A stretch of 64,000 bases of DNA, from NCBI RefSeq assembly GCF_040276085.1, contig NZ_JBELOK010000004.1, forward strand, positions 62,001 through 126,000. Direction: 5' to 3'. Below the pieces are notes generated by a model. The model ran no database searches. It saw only the letters and a program-made list of their open reading frames with translations, and was not told where the DNA came from. Every line of letters starts with the position of its first letter. The stretch's first letter is position 1. Source of the stretch: Castellaniella sp040276085 (lineage in GTDB: Bacteria; Pseudomonadota; Gammaproteobacteria; Burkholderiales; Burkholderiaceae_B). The translations under genes and the position numbers were made by a program. Positions 6,801 through 14,965 of the stretch are shown one piece after another.

Positions 6801-9445
6801 CGGACATCCACATTGTCAATGCGCGCGAGCACAATCTAAAGGGGATCGACGTTCACATCCCCCGCCAGGCCTTTACCGTGATTACTGGTGTATCGGGCTC
6901 GGGCAAATCCACATTGGCCTTTGACATCCTTTTCAACGAAGGCCAGCGCCGTTACCTCGAATCGCTTAACGCATATGCCAGGGCCATTGTCCAGCCCGCA
7001 GGCAAACCGGACGTTGATGCCATCTATGGCATCCCGCCCACCGTGGCTATCGAGCAGCGCACCAGCCGTGGCGGGCGCAAGTCCACAGTTGCCACCATGA
7101 CGGAGATCCACCATTTTCTGCGCCTGCTGTATGTGCGATTAGGGACGCAGATGTGCCCGGATTGCCATGTGCCGGTGGCCCCGCAGACACCCGGGCAAAT
7201 TGTCGCGCAACTACTCCGCGACCACGCCGGCGAGCATCTGGGTCTGCTGGCGCCGCTGGTGGTGGCCCGCAAAGGGTATTACACCGATCTGGCCAAATGG
7301 GCGGCCTCACATGGTTACTCGCACTTGCGGGTGGATGGCCAATTCATACCGGTCAGCCCCTGGCCACGACTGGATCGCTACCAGGAGCACACCATCGAGC
7401 TTCCGGTTCGCGACCTGATCGTGGATGTGCGCGACGAGAGCAGTCTGCGCGAGGCGGTGCAGGCGGCACTGACATTGGGACACGGCACCTTCCGGGTGCT
7501 GGCCGGCCTGACTGCGCCGGAGCCCAATACGCTGGCTGAGCGCCGGGCAGCAGGGTTGGCAGCCAACCCCCGACAACTGACGTTCTCCATTAAACGTGCG
7601 TGCCCCAGTTGCGGCACCAGTTTCCCCGAGCCCGATCCACGGCTGTTTTCATATAACTCCCGCCATGGCTGGTGCCCGGAATGTTTCGGCACCGGGCAGA
7701 TGCTGGCCGGGTTTACCGAAGAACAAACGGGCGAAGAATCCGCCTGGCTGGAAGCCCCTGCAGACGATACAGCCACCGAATGCCCTGCCTGCCATGGCCA
7801 GCGCCTCAATCCGGTGGCACTGGCCTTTCGCTGGCATGACCGCTCCATTGCACAACTGGCCGCCTTGCCGGTCAGTGACGCCCGGCGATTCTTTTCCAGT
7901 CTGGGCACCCAGGGGCGCGAGGCCGAAATCGCGCGCGATATTCTCAGCGAAATCCGCGGCCGGCTGAACTTCATGATGGATGTGGGCCTGGGCTATCTGG
8001 CACTGGATCGGGCCGCCCCCACTCTCTCGGGTGGTGAGGCTCAGCGGATTCGCCTGGCGGCCCAGCTGGGCTCCAACCTGCAGGGCGTGTGCTACGTGCT
8101 GGACGAACCCACCATCGGCCTGCACCCGCGGGATAACCGCATCTTGCTGGAGGCCCTAGGTCGGCTGGAAGGCAACGGCAACACGCTGGTGGTGGTTGAG
8201 CACGACGAAGAAACCATTCGTCGGGCCGAGCACGTGATCGACATCGGCCCAGGTGCGGGGGTGCGCGGAGGCATGGTCGTGGCCCAGGGCACTGTCGAAG
8301 ACATTGCACACAACCCGGCTTCACTCACGGGCCGGTACCTGCGCCATCCGCTGCAACATCCCATGGGCGTGCGGCGCCCTGTCGATGCGGAGACGCCGGC
8401 CATCGAGATCATCGAGGCCAGCCTGCACAACCTGCAGCACGCCAGCGCCCGCGTGCCCCTGGGCCGTCTGACCGTCGTTACGGGGGTATCCGGCTCGGGC
8501 AAATCGACACTGGCTCGCGAAGTGCTTCTGGACAACCTCAGCCGCCGCATCAACAGCCGCCTGTCCGTACCCTGGCAGGGCTGCCGGGATATCCATGGCT
8601 GGGACGCCATCGATCGCGTCCTCGAAGTCGATCAGACGCCCATCGGCAAGACACCCCGCTCCTGCCCCGCCACCTATGTGGGCTTTTGGGACGACATCCG
8701 CACGTTATACGCCAGCACGCGCGAATCCAAGCTGCGTGGCTGGACACGCTCGCGGTTTTCATTCAATACCGGCGATGGCCGTTGCCCCGAGTGCGAAGGC
8801 CAAGGCATGCGCACCATCGAGATGAGCTTTTTGCCAGACGTCAAGGTACCCTGCGAAGCCTGCCACGGCGCACGATTCAGCCAGGAAACCCTGGACGTCC
8901 AATGGAACAGCCGCAGCGCAGGGGATGTTCTACGGATGGAAGTGGATGACGCCATCGGCCATTTTGCGGCACACCGCAAGATATCGCGAGCCCTGCGGCT
9001 GATGCAGGATGTAGGGTTGGGTTATCTCACGCTGGGGCAGCCATCTCCCACACTCTCGGGCGGTGAAGCCCAGCGCATCAAGCTGGTCACGGAACTCACC
9101 AAAGCCCACCTGGATGAAGGCCTGCTGCACACCGGCCGCGCATCCCGGGCCCCGCACACCCTGTATGTCCTTGACGAGCCCACCGTCGGCCTGTCTACCG
9201 CCGATGTGGAAAAATTGATCCGCGTGCTGCATCGCCTGGTTGAAGCAGGCCACTCGGTGGTGGTGATCGAGCACAACCTGGACATCATTGCCGAAGCCGA
9301 CTGGATCATCGACCTGGGCCCCGAGGGGGGGGATCAGGGCGGGCAGGTTGTTGCACAGGGCAGCCCCGAGGCACTGGCCGACACAACCACCCACACCGGG
9401 CAGATTTTGGCCGAGTTTCTACAGCGCAACGCACATCCGGCATGA
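3806..9445 (+). CDS. uvrA: Tandem double-length UvrA (UvrA-UvrA fusion)
   Basis: A protein of 1,879 residues, twice the 940 or so of normal UvrA. Both halves are complete. Walker A GVSGSGKS occurs four times (about residues 32, 665, 1028 and 1560), and LSGGE-QR signatures occur four times. Each half has its zinc-finger CxxC pairs, including the C-terminal GDGRCPGC and GDGRCPEC modules, and keeps an insertion where UvrB binds. The halves join near residue 1000 (DIHIVNAREHNLKG). UvrA is the damage-recognition ATPase of nucleotide excision repair and normally dimerises, so this looks like a covalent dimer of diverged paralogs. The start is set at MNAPIRIFGARQNNLK; no strong SD is visible. Its TGA overlaps the pabB ATG. 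Whether it replaces or supplements a normal UvrA is unknown. Confidence 0.92.
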   Translation: MNAPIRIFGARQNNLKNLDVTIRTGELLVITGVSGSGKSSLAFDTLYAEGQRRYVETFSPYARQFLDRMDKPQVDRIEGILPAIAIDQVNPVRNSRSTVGTMTELNDHLKLLFARAGHVHCVRCSQAVRRDNPGSIRAQLDALCAAADPRLVVTFPVNVPGNFTEDEVRGFLEQQGYTRVYQAAADQTAEAGQATPKSASLSRRLQVIQDRFRLGNAEPERVDEALETALHQGNGRLTIHALFDDHEEAWRFSAGLHCAQCDIEYSNPLPSTFSFNSPLGACEACKGFGRVMGIDYGLVIPDETHTLKDGAVKPWQTASYKECQQEMEHYAQKAGIRLDTPWRNLTAAEKSWVIHGTPDWKGGRSAWKHQWYGIQRFFDWLETKAYRMHVRVLLSKYRSYTPCPSCQGSRLKPDATLWRLGQSTETIPGYSRFSPVHAHWSAQQLAGLPGLGIHDLMGLPIERVRDWFEHIELGQLLDEPLAELLDEVRTRLKFLCDVGLGYLSLDRQSRTLSGGEVQRINLTTALGTSLVNTLFVLDEPSIGLHPRDIHRIVQVMQRLRDHGNTLVVVEHDPQVMVAADRILDIGPGPGERGGEIVFDGTPTQLCESHTLTGDYFSGRLRIEAPRPMPVANNTPRLLLQGVQAHNLKHLDIAIPLGRLVCLTGVSGSGKSTLVQQVLYPALLKRLGRPTEAPGAYDALLGAEQIADVVMVDQTPIGRTARSNPASYVGAFDAIRKLFAGTEMARERGYTPGTFSFNTGDGRCPGCGGTGFEHVEMQFLSDVYLRCPDCNGRRFRPQILEVRLEHLGRTASIDEVLDMTVSEALLFFKGLRDVQWGLAPLADVGLEYVRLGQPVPTLSGGEAQRLKLAGHLATAAKSRAPQGMLKGSLLLFDEPTTGLHFDDIARLMRAFRKLLAAGHSLLIIEHNLDVIRAADWVIDLGPEGGDQGGQLLAEGTPEALMQHADSYTGQALADYMRQLDAPRLSLAEPSPARRQDPASPDIHIVNAREHNLKGIDVHIPRQAFTVITGVSGSGKSTLAFDILFNEGQRRYLESLNAYARAIVQPAGKPDVDAIYGIPPTVAIEQRTSRGGRKSTVATMTEIHHFLRLLYVRLGTQMCPDCHVPVAPQTPGQIVAQLLRDHAGEHLGLLAPLVVARKGYYTDLAKWAASHGYSHLRVDGQFIPVSPWPRLDRYQEHTIELPVRDLIVDVRDESSLREAVQAALTLGHGTFRVLAGLTAPEPNTLAERRAAGLAANPRQLTFSIKRACPSCGTSFPEPDPRLFSYNSRHGWCPECFGTGQMLAGFTEEQTGEESAWLEAPADDTATECPACHGQRLNPVALAFRWHDRSIAQLAALPVSDARRFFSSLGTQGREAEIARDILSEIRGRLNFMMDVGLGYLALDRAAPTLSGGEAQRIRLAAQLGSNLQGVCYVLDEPTIGLHPRDNRILLEALGRLEGNGNTLVVVEHDEETIRRAEHVIDIGPGAGVRGGMVVAQGTVEDIAHNPASLTGRYLRHPLQHPMGVRRPVDAETPAIEIIEASLHNLQHASARVPLGRLTVVTGVSGSGKSTLAREVLLDNLSRRINSRLSVPWQGCRDIHGWDAIDRVLEVDQTPIGKTPRSCPATYVGFWDDIRTLYASTRESKLRGWTRSRFSFNTGDGRCPECEGQGMRTIEMSFLPDVKVPCEACHGARFSQETLDVQWNSRSAGDVLRMEVDDAIGHFAAHRKISRALRLMQDVGLGYLTLGQPSPTLSGGEAQRIKLVTELTKAHLDEGLLHTGRASRAPHTLYVLDEPTVGLSTADVEKLIRVLHRLVEAGHSVVVIEHNLDIIAEADWIIDLGPEGGDQGGQVVAQGSPEALADTTTHTGQILAEFLQRNAHPA

Positions 9446-10638
9446 CAACACCCAAAGATCTGGCAGCGCCCTGCAACAACACCCCAGTGTGTGTGTTTGA
9501 AAACCGTCTCACCGGCTGGCGCCTGGCCTTACATCAGTTGCAAGGCCGGATTGCCGTGCACCGGCCGGCGGATCTGCCCGCTGCCTGGGCGGCCATCGAA
9601 CAAGCCCGTCAGCAGGGCTACTGGGTGGCCCTGTTACTGGACTACGAGCTGGGCGAATGGCTGGATGCTTCCTCGGCACGCCCGGACAAAGACACGACAA
9701 GCGATACCCCTCGCCTGACTGCCCTGATTTTTGCACGAGCCAGCGAGCACAGTGACGAACCACCCGCCAAGCCAGACCTGCCACCGGCCGCGGATACACC
9801 TGTCACACCAGATAATCCCGATACGGCCTTGCGCACGACTCCCACGATCTCCCAGGCCGCCCACCAGCAGGCAGTGGACACCATTCGGGACGGTATTGCG
9901 CGCGGGGACTACTATCAGGTGAACTACACATTGGCCCTGACACTGGACTGCCCTCTCCACAGGACACCAGACGAGATCTATCGACAATTGCTGGATCGGC
10001 ATCCAGTGGCCTACGCAGCCTGCATCCAGGACGAATCGCGCTGGATCGTTTCACTTTCGCCCGAACTGTTTGTCGCCAGACACGGGGACCGCCTGGTGAC
10101 ACGCCCCATGAAAGGCACTGCGCCACGCGACCCGGATCCGGTGCGCGATCAGGCCCTGGCAAATGAGCTCTTGCACAGCGCCAAGAATCGCGCAGAAAAC
10201 ATCATGATCGTGGATTTGCTGCGCAATGATCTGGGACGCATTGCGACGCCCGGCAGCGTGAAGGTAAGCAAGCTGTGTCAGCTTGAAGGCTACCCGTCTG
10301 TCTGGACCATGACCTCCACCATCCAGGCAGAAGCCCCGCAAGCTACGCTGGCAGATGTGATTCACGCACTGTTTCCGTGTGGATCAGTCACCGGCGCCCC
10401 AAAAATTGCCGCGATGCAGGCCATTCGCCAGCTGGAGCAACGTAAGCGGGGCATCTACTGTGGCAGTGTGGGCTGGCTGGCACCCAACGGGGATTTTTCC
10501 CTGAATGTGGCCATCCGAACACTGGAAATCCGGGAGGATCAGGCACAATTTGGCGTTGGGGGCGGAATTGTGGCGGATTCGGACGCCCAGGAAGAATGGC
10601 AGGAATGCCTCTGGAAAGCGAGGATTCTTCATGCCTGA
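9442..10638 (+). CDS. pabB: Aminodeoxychorismate synthase component I (PabB)
   Basis: Chorismate-binding enzyme of 398 residues that aminates chorismate to 4-amino-4-deoxychorismate, the first dedicated step to p-aminobenzoate and folate. Visible family motifs are RPMKGTAPRDPDP, HSAKNRAENIMIVDLLRNDLG and GSVTGAPKIAAMQAIRQLE, which line the active site. The first 140 residues are less conserved and contain a Pro/Asp-rich stretch. The ATG overlaps the stop of the tandem uvrA, and its own stop overlaps pabC by 8 bases, so the three genes are probably one coupled unit. The glutaminase partner PabA is not in the window. TrpE is the main alternative, but the pabC neighbour argues for PabB. Confidence 0.93.
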   Translation: MTTPKDLAAPCNNTPVCVFENRLTGWRLALHQLQGRIAVHRPADLPAAWAAIEQARQQGYWVALLLDYELGEWLDASSARPDKDTTSDTPRLTALIFARASEHSDEPPAKPDLPPAADTPVTPDNPDTALRTTPTISQAAHQQAVDTIRDGIARGDYYQVNYTLALTLDCPLHRTPDEIYRQLLDRHPVAYAACIQDESRWIVSLSPELFVARHGDRLVTRPMKGTAPRDPDPVRDQALANELLHSAKNRAENIMIVDLLRNDLGRIATPGSVKVSKLCQLEGYPSVWTMTSTIQAEAPQATLADVIHALFPCGSVTGAPKIAAMQAIRQLEQRKRGIYCGSVGWLAPNGDFSLNVAIRTLEIREDQAQFGVGGGIVADSDAQEEWQECLWKARILHA

Positions 10639-11413
10639 TGTTTTGCATCTAACACCAAACAGCACACCTGAGCTCATCGAAACCATGCGGTTGCATGCGG
10701 GCCGTATTGCCCTGTGGCCCTTGCACCGCTCACGCCTGTTGGCGTCGGCGGCCAGCCTGGGGTACAAAGCCGACGCGCAGGCACTGGATGCCAAGGTACT
10801 GGCGTGCATCCAGAAAACCCTGTCCGATGCAAGCCGGCAGCACCCCGCACCAAACGTCCCAGACGCCACTGCGGTGGGCCAGTCGTGGCGAGTGCGCCTG
10901 CTGCTTGCGCAAAACGGAGAAGTACAGCTGACAGCCGCTGAATTACCGGAAACCCCCAGCCCGGTGACCATTGCCCTGGCCTGCGACGTCCTGTCTCAGG
11001 GTAACGCTCCATCTTCCACTGCGGATCCGGCCGTGCATTGTCTGGACGCCTCCAACTCTTGGTTGCGCCACAAGACAACGTTTCGGCCGTGGTACCAGGC
11101 GGGACAACACTGGCTGCAACAGCACCCAAGCTGCTTCGACCTCATCTTTGTCAACCAATCCGGCCACCTGTGTGAAGGCAGCCGCAGTACGATATATGTC
11201 CAGGACTCGCAAGGACGCTGGCTGACCCCCCCTGTTACCGAAGGGCTGCTGCCGGGAGTAATGCGCCAATCGCTGCTAAACGATAGCCATGTCAGCGAGG
11301 CCCGGCTAAGCCTGCACGACATGCACACGGCGCCTGCCCTGCGCGTCTCGAATGCACTGCGGGGCTGGCTGGATGCCCGGCTGGCTGGGCCGGCAATGTT
11401 CCTGGATATCTAA
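10631..11413 (+). CDS. pabC: Aminodeoxychorismate lyase (class IV aminotransferase fold)
   Basis: A PLP enzyme of 260 residues expected to split aminodeoxychorismate into p-aminobenzoate and pyruvate, directly after PabB. Family features are ETMRLHAGRIALWPLHRSRL near the N-terminus, the HKTTFR segment whose Lys should bind PLP, NQSGHLCEGSRSTIYV, and TPPVTEGLLPGVMR. The ATG lies inside the end of pabB (8-base overlap). In some bacteria these two are fused into one protein; here they are separate but overlapping. A general branched-chain or D-amino-acid aminotransferase is possible by sequence alone, but context supports PabC. Confidence 0.88.
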   Translation: MPDVLHLTPNSTPELIETMRLHAGRIALWPLHRSRLLASAASLGYKADAQALDAKVLACIQKTLSDASRQHPAPNVPDATAVGQSWRVRLLLAQNGEVQLTAAELPETPSPVTIALACDVLSQGNAPSSTADPAVHCLDASNSWLRHKTTFRPWYQAGQHWLQQHPSCFDLIFVNQSGHLCEGSRSTIYVQDSQGRWLTPPVTEGLLPGVMRQSLLNDSHVSEARLSLHDMHTAPALRVSNALRGWLDARLAGPAMFLDI

Positions 11414-11455
11414 CAGGGATACTGACAGGAAACACAGTCTGGTCAGAAGAACAGC

Positions 11456-11484
11456 TTTACCCTGACGTCACCATCTATTAGAAT
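11456..11484 (+). promoter_or_regulatory. Possible promoter ahead of the NlpC/P60 gene
   Basis: TTTACC, 17 bases, TAGAAT. A transcript would start near 11491, immediately in front of the hairpin at 11494. The promoter is therefore either spurious or feeds an attenuator-like leader. Confidence 0.3.
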
Positions 11485-11493
11485 CGGTGGATC

Positions 11494-11516
11494 GCCCGCA
11501 GGGCGGGCACTTTTTT
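11494..11516 (+). terminator. Intrinsic terminator after pabC
   Basis: GCCCGC, AGG loop, GCGGGC, then AC and six T. It lies 80 bases after the pabC stop and 57 bases before the NlpC/P60 start. Confidence 0.75.
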
Positions 11517-11572
11517 AACCCCGGTGATACCTGGCTTTTATGCCGTACACCGCAGCAAGAATCCATCCGCCC

Positions 11573-12226
11573 ATGCCGCCGCCTCATTCCCGATCTTCCA
11601 TATTTTCTAGCCCCTGGATCTCCCGCTTCACCAAGTTGGCATTTTGTGCAGGGCTTGCTGTGCTGGCCGGTTGCGCCACACAGCTCCAACAAACAGCCCA
11701 AGCCAATTCCAACCATCTGCTGCGCGACAGCTATCTGCTCAGCACGCAGTCAGACCCCCTCGGCGCATGGCTCCACAGCCAGGACAACCTGGCAATCAAC
11801 TACCCACAATCGGGGTCTACCACCACCCCATCTCCCAAGACACTGGCCAGCACCGCGATGAAATTTCTCGGGGTGAAATACCGTTATGGGGGCGACGCGC
11901 CCGGCGAAGGCTTTGACTGCAGCGGGCTGGTGGCTTATGCGGCCGAAAAATCACTGGGCCTGAAACTGCCCCGCACTGCTCGCAGCCAGGCGCAAGAAGG
12001 CATCTCCGTCAACCGCAGCGAGCTTCGCCGCGGAGACCTTGTTTTCTTCAATACCCTGGGGCATCGGTTTTCACATGTAGGCATCTACCTGGGCGATCAC
12101 AAGTTTGTGCACGCACCGCGCAGCGGGGCGTCCATCCGTGTCGAAAGCATGGACATCGCCTACTGGCGCAAGCGCTACAACGGCGCGCGCCGCCTGCAAA
12201 ATCTGCCAGAAACCGCACAGCGCTAA
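11573..12226 (+). CDS. NlpC/P60 (C40) family peptidoglycan hydrolase, lipoprotein
   Basis: A protein of 217 residues. The N-terminal hydrophobic segment ends in a lipobox (LAVLAGC), so the mature protein should be lipidated on Cys and anchored to the envelope. The C-terminal 120 residues are an NlpC/P60 domain with catalytic Cys in GFDCSGLV, His in FSHVGIYLG and a third polar residue in FVHAPRSG. Such enzymes cut D-Glu-diaminopimelate or similar bonds in peptidoglycan stems. The start is uncertain: 11540 gives 11 more residues ahead of an already long n-region, and neither has a clear SD. A terminator precedes it, so it is probably its own transcript. Confidence 0.88.
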   Translation: MPPPHSRSSIFSSPWISRFTKLAFCAGLAVLAGCATQLQQTAQANSNHLLRDSYLLSTQSDPLGAWLHSQDNLAINYPQSGSTTTPSPKTLASTAMKFLGVKYRYGGDAPGEGFDCSGLVAYAAEKSLGLKLPRTARSQAQEGISVNRSELRRGDLVFFNTLGHRFSHVGIYLGDHKFVHAPRSGASIRVESMDIAYWRKRYNGARRLQNLPETAQR

Positions 12227-12251
12227 ACCAGAAAACTACCTGCTATATGCC

Positions 12252-12272
12252 AGGCCACCCTTGCGGTGGCCT
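12252..12272. terminator. Hairpin between two convergent genes
   Basis: AGGCCACC, CTTGC loop, GGTGGCCT: an 8-bp perfect stem between the NlpC/P60 gene and the convergent DUF2325 gene. Neither side has a real T run, so it may act as a 3' end stabiliser or a factor-assisted terminator. Confidence 0.5.
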
Positions 12273-12275
12273 GAT

Positions 12276-12638
12276 TCAATTCAGGTGCAGCGGCGCACGC
12301 GCCGTACCCGGCTGCGCGCGCAAGGGACACGTCTTGCAGTAGCCCGACTGATCCAATGCCTGCTGCATGCTGCACACCGACCGGCGGCATGCCAGTACCC
12401 GGACACCTGCCCGTTGCGCAGCCGCGCGAAACGTCTTCATGACGTTATGGCCCAAAAAGTCAGTCAGCAAAATCACCAGATCTGTACCTGAAGGCAAAGA
12501 AGCCGACTTCTTTTGGTGTGCGGGATCGCGACCACTGATGTGATGACGAACAGCAATATTGTGGTCTCGAAGCAGATCCGGAATATTGCCCAGACGGTCT
12601 GCACCCACCACCAAAGCCTTGACTTGAGACTGATCCAT
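12276..12638 (-). CDS. DUF2325 domain protein
   Basis: A 120-residue soluble protein. The order of motifs is that of DUF2325: VKALVVGADRLGNIPDLL at the start, SGRD in the middle, TDLVILLTDFLGHNVMK, then ACRRSVCSM. The fold looks like a small Rossmann-type domain; no enzymatic function is established that I can name. The C-terminus holds four Cys (RRSVCSM, GYCKTCPL, plus one preceding), a possible metal site. AGGGA lies seven bases before the ATG. A TTGCGT-17-TATTAT promoter lies upstream, overlapped by a Fur-box-like sequence, suggesting iron control (inference). Confidence 0.82.
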   Translation of the reverse strand: MDQSQVKALVVGADRLGNIPDLLRDHNIAVRHHISGRDPAHQKKSASLPSGTDLVILLTDFLGHNVMKTFRAAAQRAGVRVLACRRSVCSMQQALDQSGYCKTCPLRAQPGTARAPLHLN

Positions 12639-12704
12639 GACATGATCCCTGAAGCAAGAACATGGCTACCCGGAAGTGAGTGCCATCATCCATATTTGGA
12701 TAAC

Positions 12705-12723
12705 TCAAATAATAATCATTCTT
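12705..12723. promoter_or_regulatory. Fur-box-like sequence
   Basis: This AT-rich stretch has AATAATAATCATT at its core. Aligned by eye to the 19-bp Fur consensus it matches at about 13 positions, including the central AATCATT. It overlaps the -10 and spacer of the DUF2325 promoter, a typical position for iron-dependent repression. It also sits 134 bases upstream of the transporter 1 binding-protein gene. Confidence 0.4.
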
Positions 12724-12737
12724 ATTTATAAACGCAA
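12709..12737 (-). promoter_or_regulatory. Sigma-70-type promoter of the DUF2325 gene
   Basis: On the minus strand: TTGCGT (12737-12732), 17 bases, TATTAT (12714-12709). The transcript would start near 12702, leaving a leader of about 64 bases. Confidence 0.5.
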
Positions 12738-12856
12738 TTGGTTTTTGAGGACACGCGCTGCGAGGCAAGATTCAGTCCACTGTCAGCCCCTGTTCAGATA
12801 CCTGTTACCAGGACACGCGCAGAATAGCGGCCATAAAACCGACAGGAGACGATGTC

Positions 12857-14074
12857 ATGAAAAAGATTTTTCGGCACACGTTATCGTGTGCAGCCGTTGC
12901 GCTGGCGTTAGGTTTAACCGGCACAGCCAGCCAGGCAGCTGGCAACGAAATTTTGCTGGGTGCATCTGTACAGCTGACCGGGCCTGTGGCCAATACAGGC
13001 CGCTACTATAACGATGCCTACAAGCTGGCAGTTGACCAGATCAACCGCAAGGGCGGTGTGACGGTTAACGGTAAAAAGTACACGCTGGCCCTGAAAATCT
13101 ACGACAACCAATCGGATGTGAATCTGAGCGTGCGTCAATATACCCAGCTTGTATCGCAAGACAAGGTCAACTTTTTGCTTGGCCCCTTCGCCAGCAACTT
13201 TGCCCTGGCAGACTCCGCTGTATCAGAGAAATACCAGATCCCGATGGTACAGGGTGGCGGTGCCTCCGATCAGATCTTTGCGCGTCATTTCAAATACGTG
13301 TTTGGCACGCTGGCACCAGCCAGCAATTACTTCAGCAGCACCATCAAGGTGTTCAAGCAGCTGAAGCCCCAGCCCACCAAGGTGGCCTTGCTGTACGCAG
13401 ATGACTCTTTTGATGTCTCGGTGGCAAACGGCACCCGTCCCCTGCTCAAGGCCTCTGGTGCAGACACGGTACTGGACGAACGCTACAGCTCGAATGCCAG
13501 CAATTTCAATACCTTGCTGTCACAAATCAAGTCCAAGCAGGCAGATGCCGTGCTGGTGGCAGGCCACGAGACAGAAATCCTGAACTTCATCCGGCAGGCC
13601 AAGAGCCTGGATGTCTCGCCCAAGTTTTATTCATTTACGGTGGGCGTACCCAGTGACGATTTCCGTAAGGCACTGGGCAAAGATGCTGAATACGCCTTTG
13701 GCATGACGGCCTGGTTGCCCAGCCCCACCCTGAAAGACGACTGGTTCGGCGATGCCGCACAGTTTGCAAAAGCATGGGGTGCCCAATATCGCTACGAACC
13801 CGACTATCACGCTGCCTCGGGGGTTGCGGATGTGGAGGCGCTGGTAAAGGCAATTGAAAAAGCCAATTCCCTGGATCCGAAAGCCGTGCGCGACGCGCTG
13901 GCCGCCAGCAACTTCCAAAGCCTGTACGGACACATCAAGTTTGCCGACAACGGTCAGATCCACCTTGATCAAACCGTCATCCAGGTACAAAACGGCAAGC
14001 CTGTTGCAGTATTTGACGGCGAGAAGTTTCTCAAGCAGCCACAATACCCGATGCCAGACTGGGCAAAGCGTTAA
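12857..14074 (+). CDS. Branched-chain-amino-acid-type ABC transporter substrate-binding protein (transporter 1)
   Basis: Periplasmic binding protein of 405 residues with a signal peptide (MKKIF, hydrophobic core, cut after ASQA near residue 27). The mature start NEILLGASVQLTGPVANTGR is typical of the Leu/Ile/Val-binding type I fold. Further family markers are YDNQSDVNLSVRQY and NFLLGPFASNFAL. AGGAG lies before the ATG. It heads the operon binding protein-livH-livM-livG-livF, with each following gene overlapping the last except for a 27-base gap before livH. The family also takes urea, amides, aromatic acids and other compounds, so the ligand is open. Confidence 0.9.
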   Translation: MKKIFRHTLSCAAVALALGLTGTASQAAGNEILLGASVQLTGPVANTGRYYNDAYKLAVDQINRKGGVTVNGKKYTLALKIYDNQSDVNLSVRQYTQLVSQDKVNFLLGPFASNFALADSAVSEKYQIPMVQGGGASDQIFARHFKYVFGTLAPASNYFSSTIKVFKQLKPQPTKVALLYADDSFDVSVANGTRPLLKASGADTVLDERYSSNASNFNTLLSQIKSKQADAVLVAGHETEILNFIRQAKSLDVSPKFYSFTVGVPSDDFRKALGKDAEYAFGMTAWLPSPTLKDDWFGDAAQFAKAWGAQYRYEPDYHAASGVADVEALVKAIEKANSLDPKAVRDALAASNFQSLYGHIKFADNGQIHLDQTVIQVQNGKPVAVFDGEKFLKQPQYPMPDWAKR

Positions 14075-14101
14075 TCCTTCCAGGACGCCGGAGCCGACAC
14101 C

Positions 14102-14965
14102 TTGGACCTACTGCTGCAAGTCCTGATCAACGGCATCCTGCAGGGCGGGCTGTACGCCATTGTGGCGCTCGGCCTTGCCCTTGTATGGGGAGTGCTGAAT
14201 ATTGTCAATTTATCCCACGGCGCCTTCATTATGCTGGGCGCCTATATCTCCTGGTACAGCTTCCAGTGGCTGCACCTCGACCCATTTCTGGGCCTGCCAC
14301 TGACGGCGCTGGTGATGTTTGGAGTGGGCTACGGCATCCAGCGGGGGATCCTCAATCTCATCGTCCGATCCCCCATGTTCAACACCTTGTTGATCACGTT
14401 TGGCATGGAGGTGGTTCTCACCTACCTGGCCCAATTGGTGTTTTCAGCCGATTTTCGCACCATCAACCCGGTTTACTCCGGGCAGAACATCACCATTTCA
14501 GGCATCACGATCCCGCTTGTGCGTCTGGGTGCCTGTGTCATGGCTATCGTCCTGACGCTGCTGATGTGGTATTTCCTGCTCAAGACGCGGCTGGGCCTGG
14601 CGATCCGGGCGACCGCCCAAAATTTGTCGGCAGCCCGGCTGTATGGGGTTGAACCCCGGCACCTGTATGCCGTGACGTTTGGCCTGGGGTTGGCCCTCGC
14701 GGGGGCAGCGGGCGGCCTGTACGGTACGGTTTCACAGATCAACCCATATATCGGCGCCACCTTGACCGCAAAGTCGTTTGCAATCGCCATCATCGGTGGC
14801 CTGGATACACCGCTGGGCGTGATTGCCGGCGGGCTGATCCTGGGGCTGATTGAATCCCTGACCGCGCTGTATATCGGCGCCACTTATGCCGATGTGGCCA
14901 GTTTCGGAGTGCTGGTAATGGTGCTGATTGTTCGCCCCACCGGCCTGTTGGGGAAGACAGCATGA
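14102..14965 (+). CDS. livH: LivH-type inner-membrane permease (transporter 1)
   Basis: A membrane protein of 287 residues with about eight hydrophobic segments. It begins LLLQVLINGILQGGLYAIVALGLALVWGVLN, the standard LivH first helix and loop (ALVWGVLNIVNLSHG). The C-terminal IGGLDTPLGVIAGGLILG corresponds to the coupling region that contacts the ATPases. Translation begins at a TTG, with only a weak purine stretch upstream. Its stop overlaps the livM start (ATGA). It forms the heterodimeric channel with LivM. Confidence 0.9.
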   Translation: MDLLLQVLINGILQGGLYAIVALGLALVWGVLNIVNLSHGAFIMLGAYISWYSFQWLHLDPFLGLPLTALVMFGVGYGIQRGILNLIVRSPMFNTLLITFGMEVVLTYLAQLVFSADFRTINPVYSGQNITISGITIPLVRLGACVMAIVLTLLMWYFLLKTRLGLAIRATAQNLSAARLYGVEPRHLYAVTFGLGLALAGAAGGLYGTVSQINPYIGATLTAKSFAIAIIGGLDTPLGVIAGGLILGLIESLTALYIGATYADVASFGVLVMVLIVRPTGLLGKTA

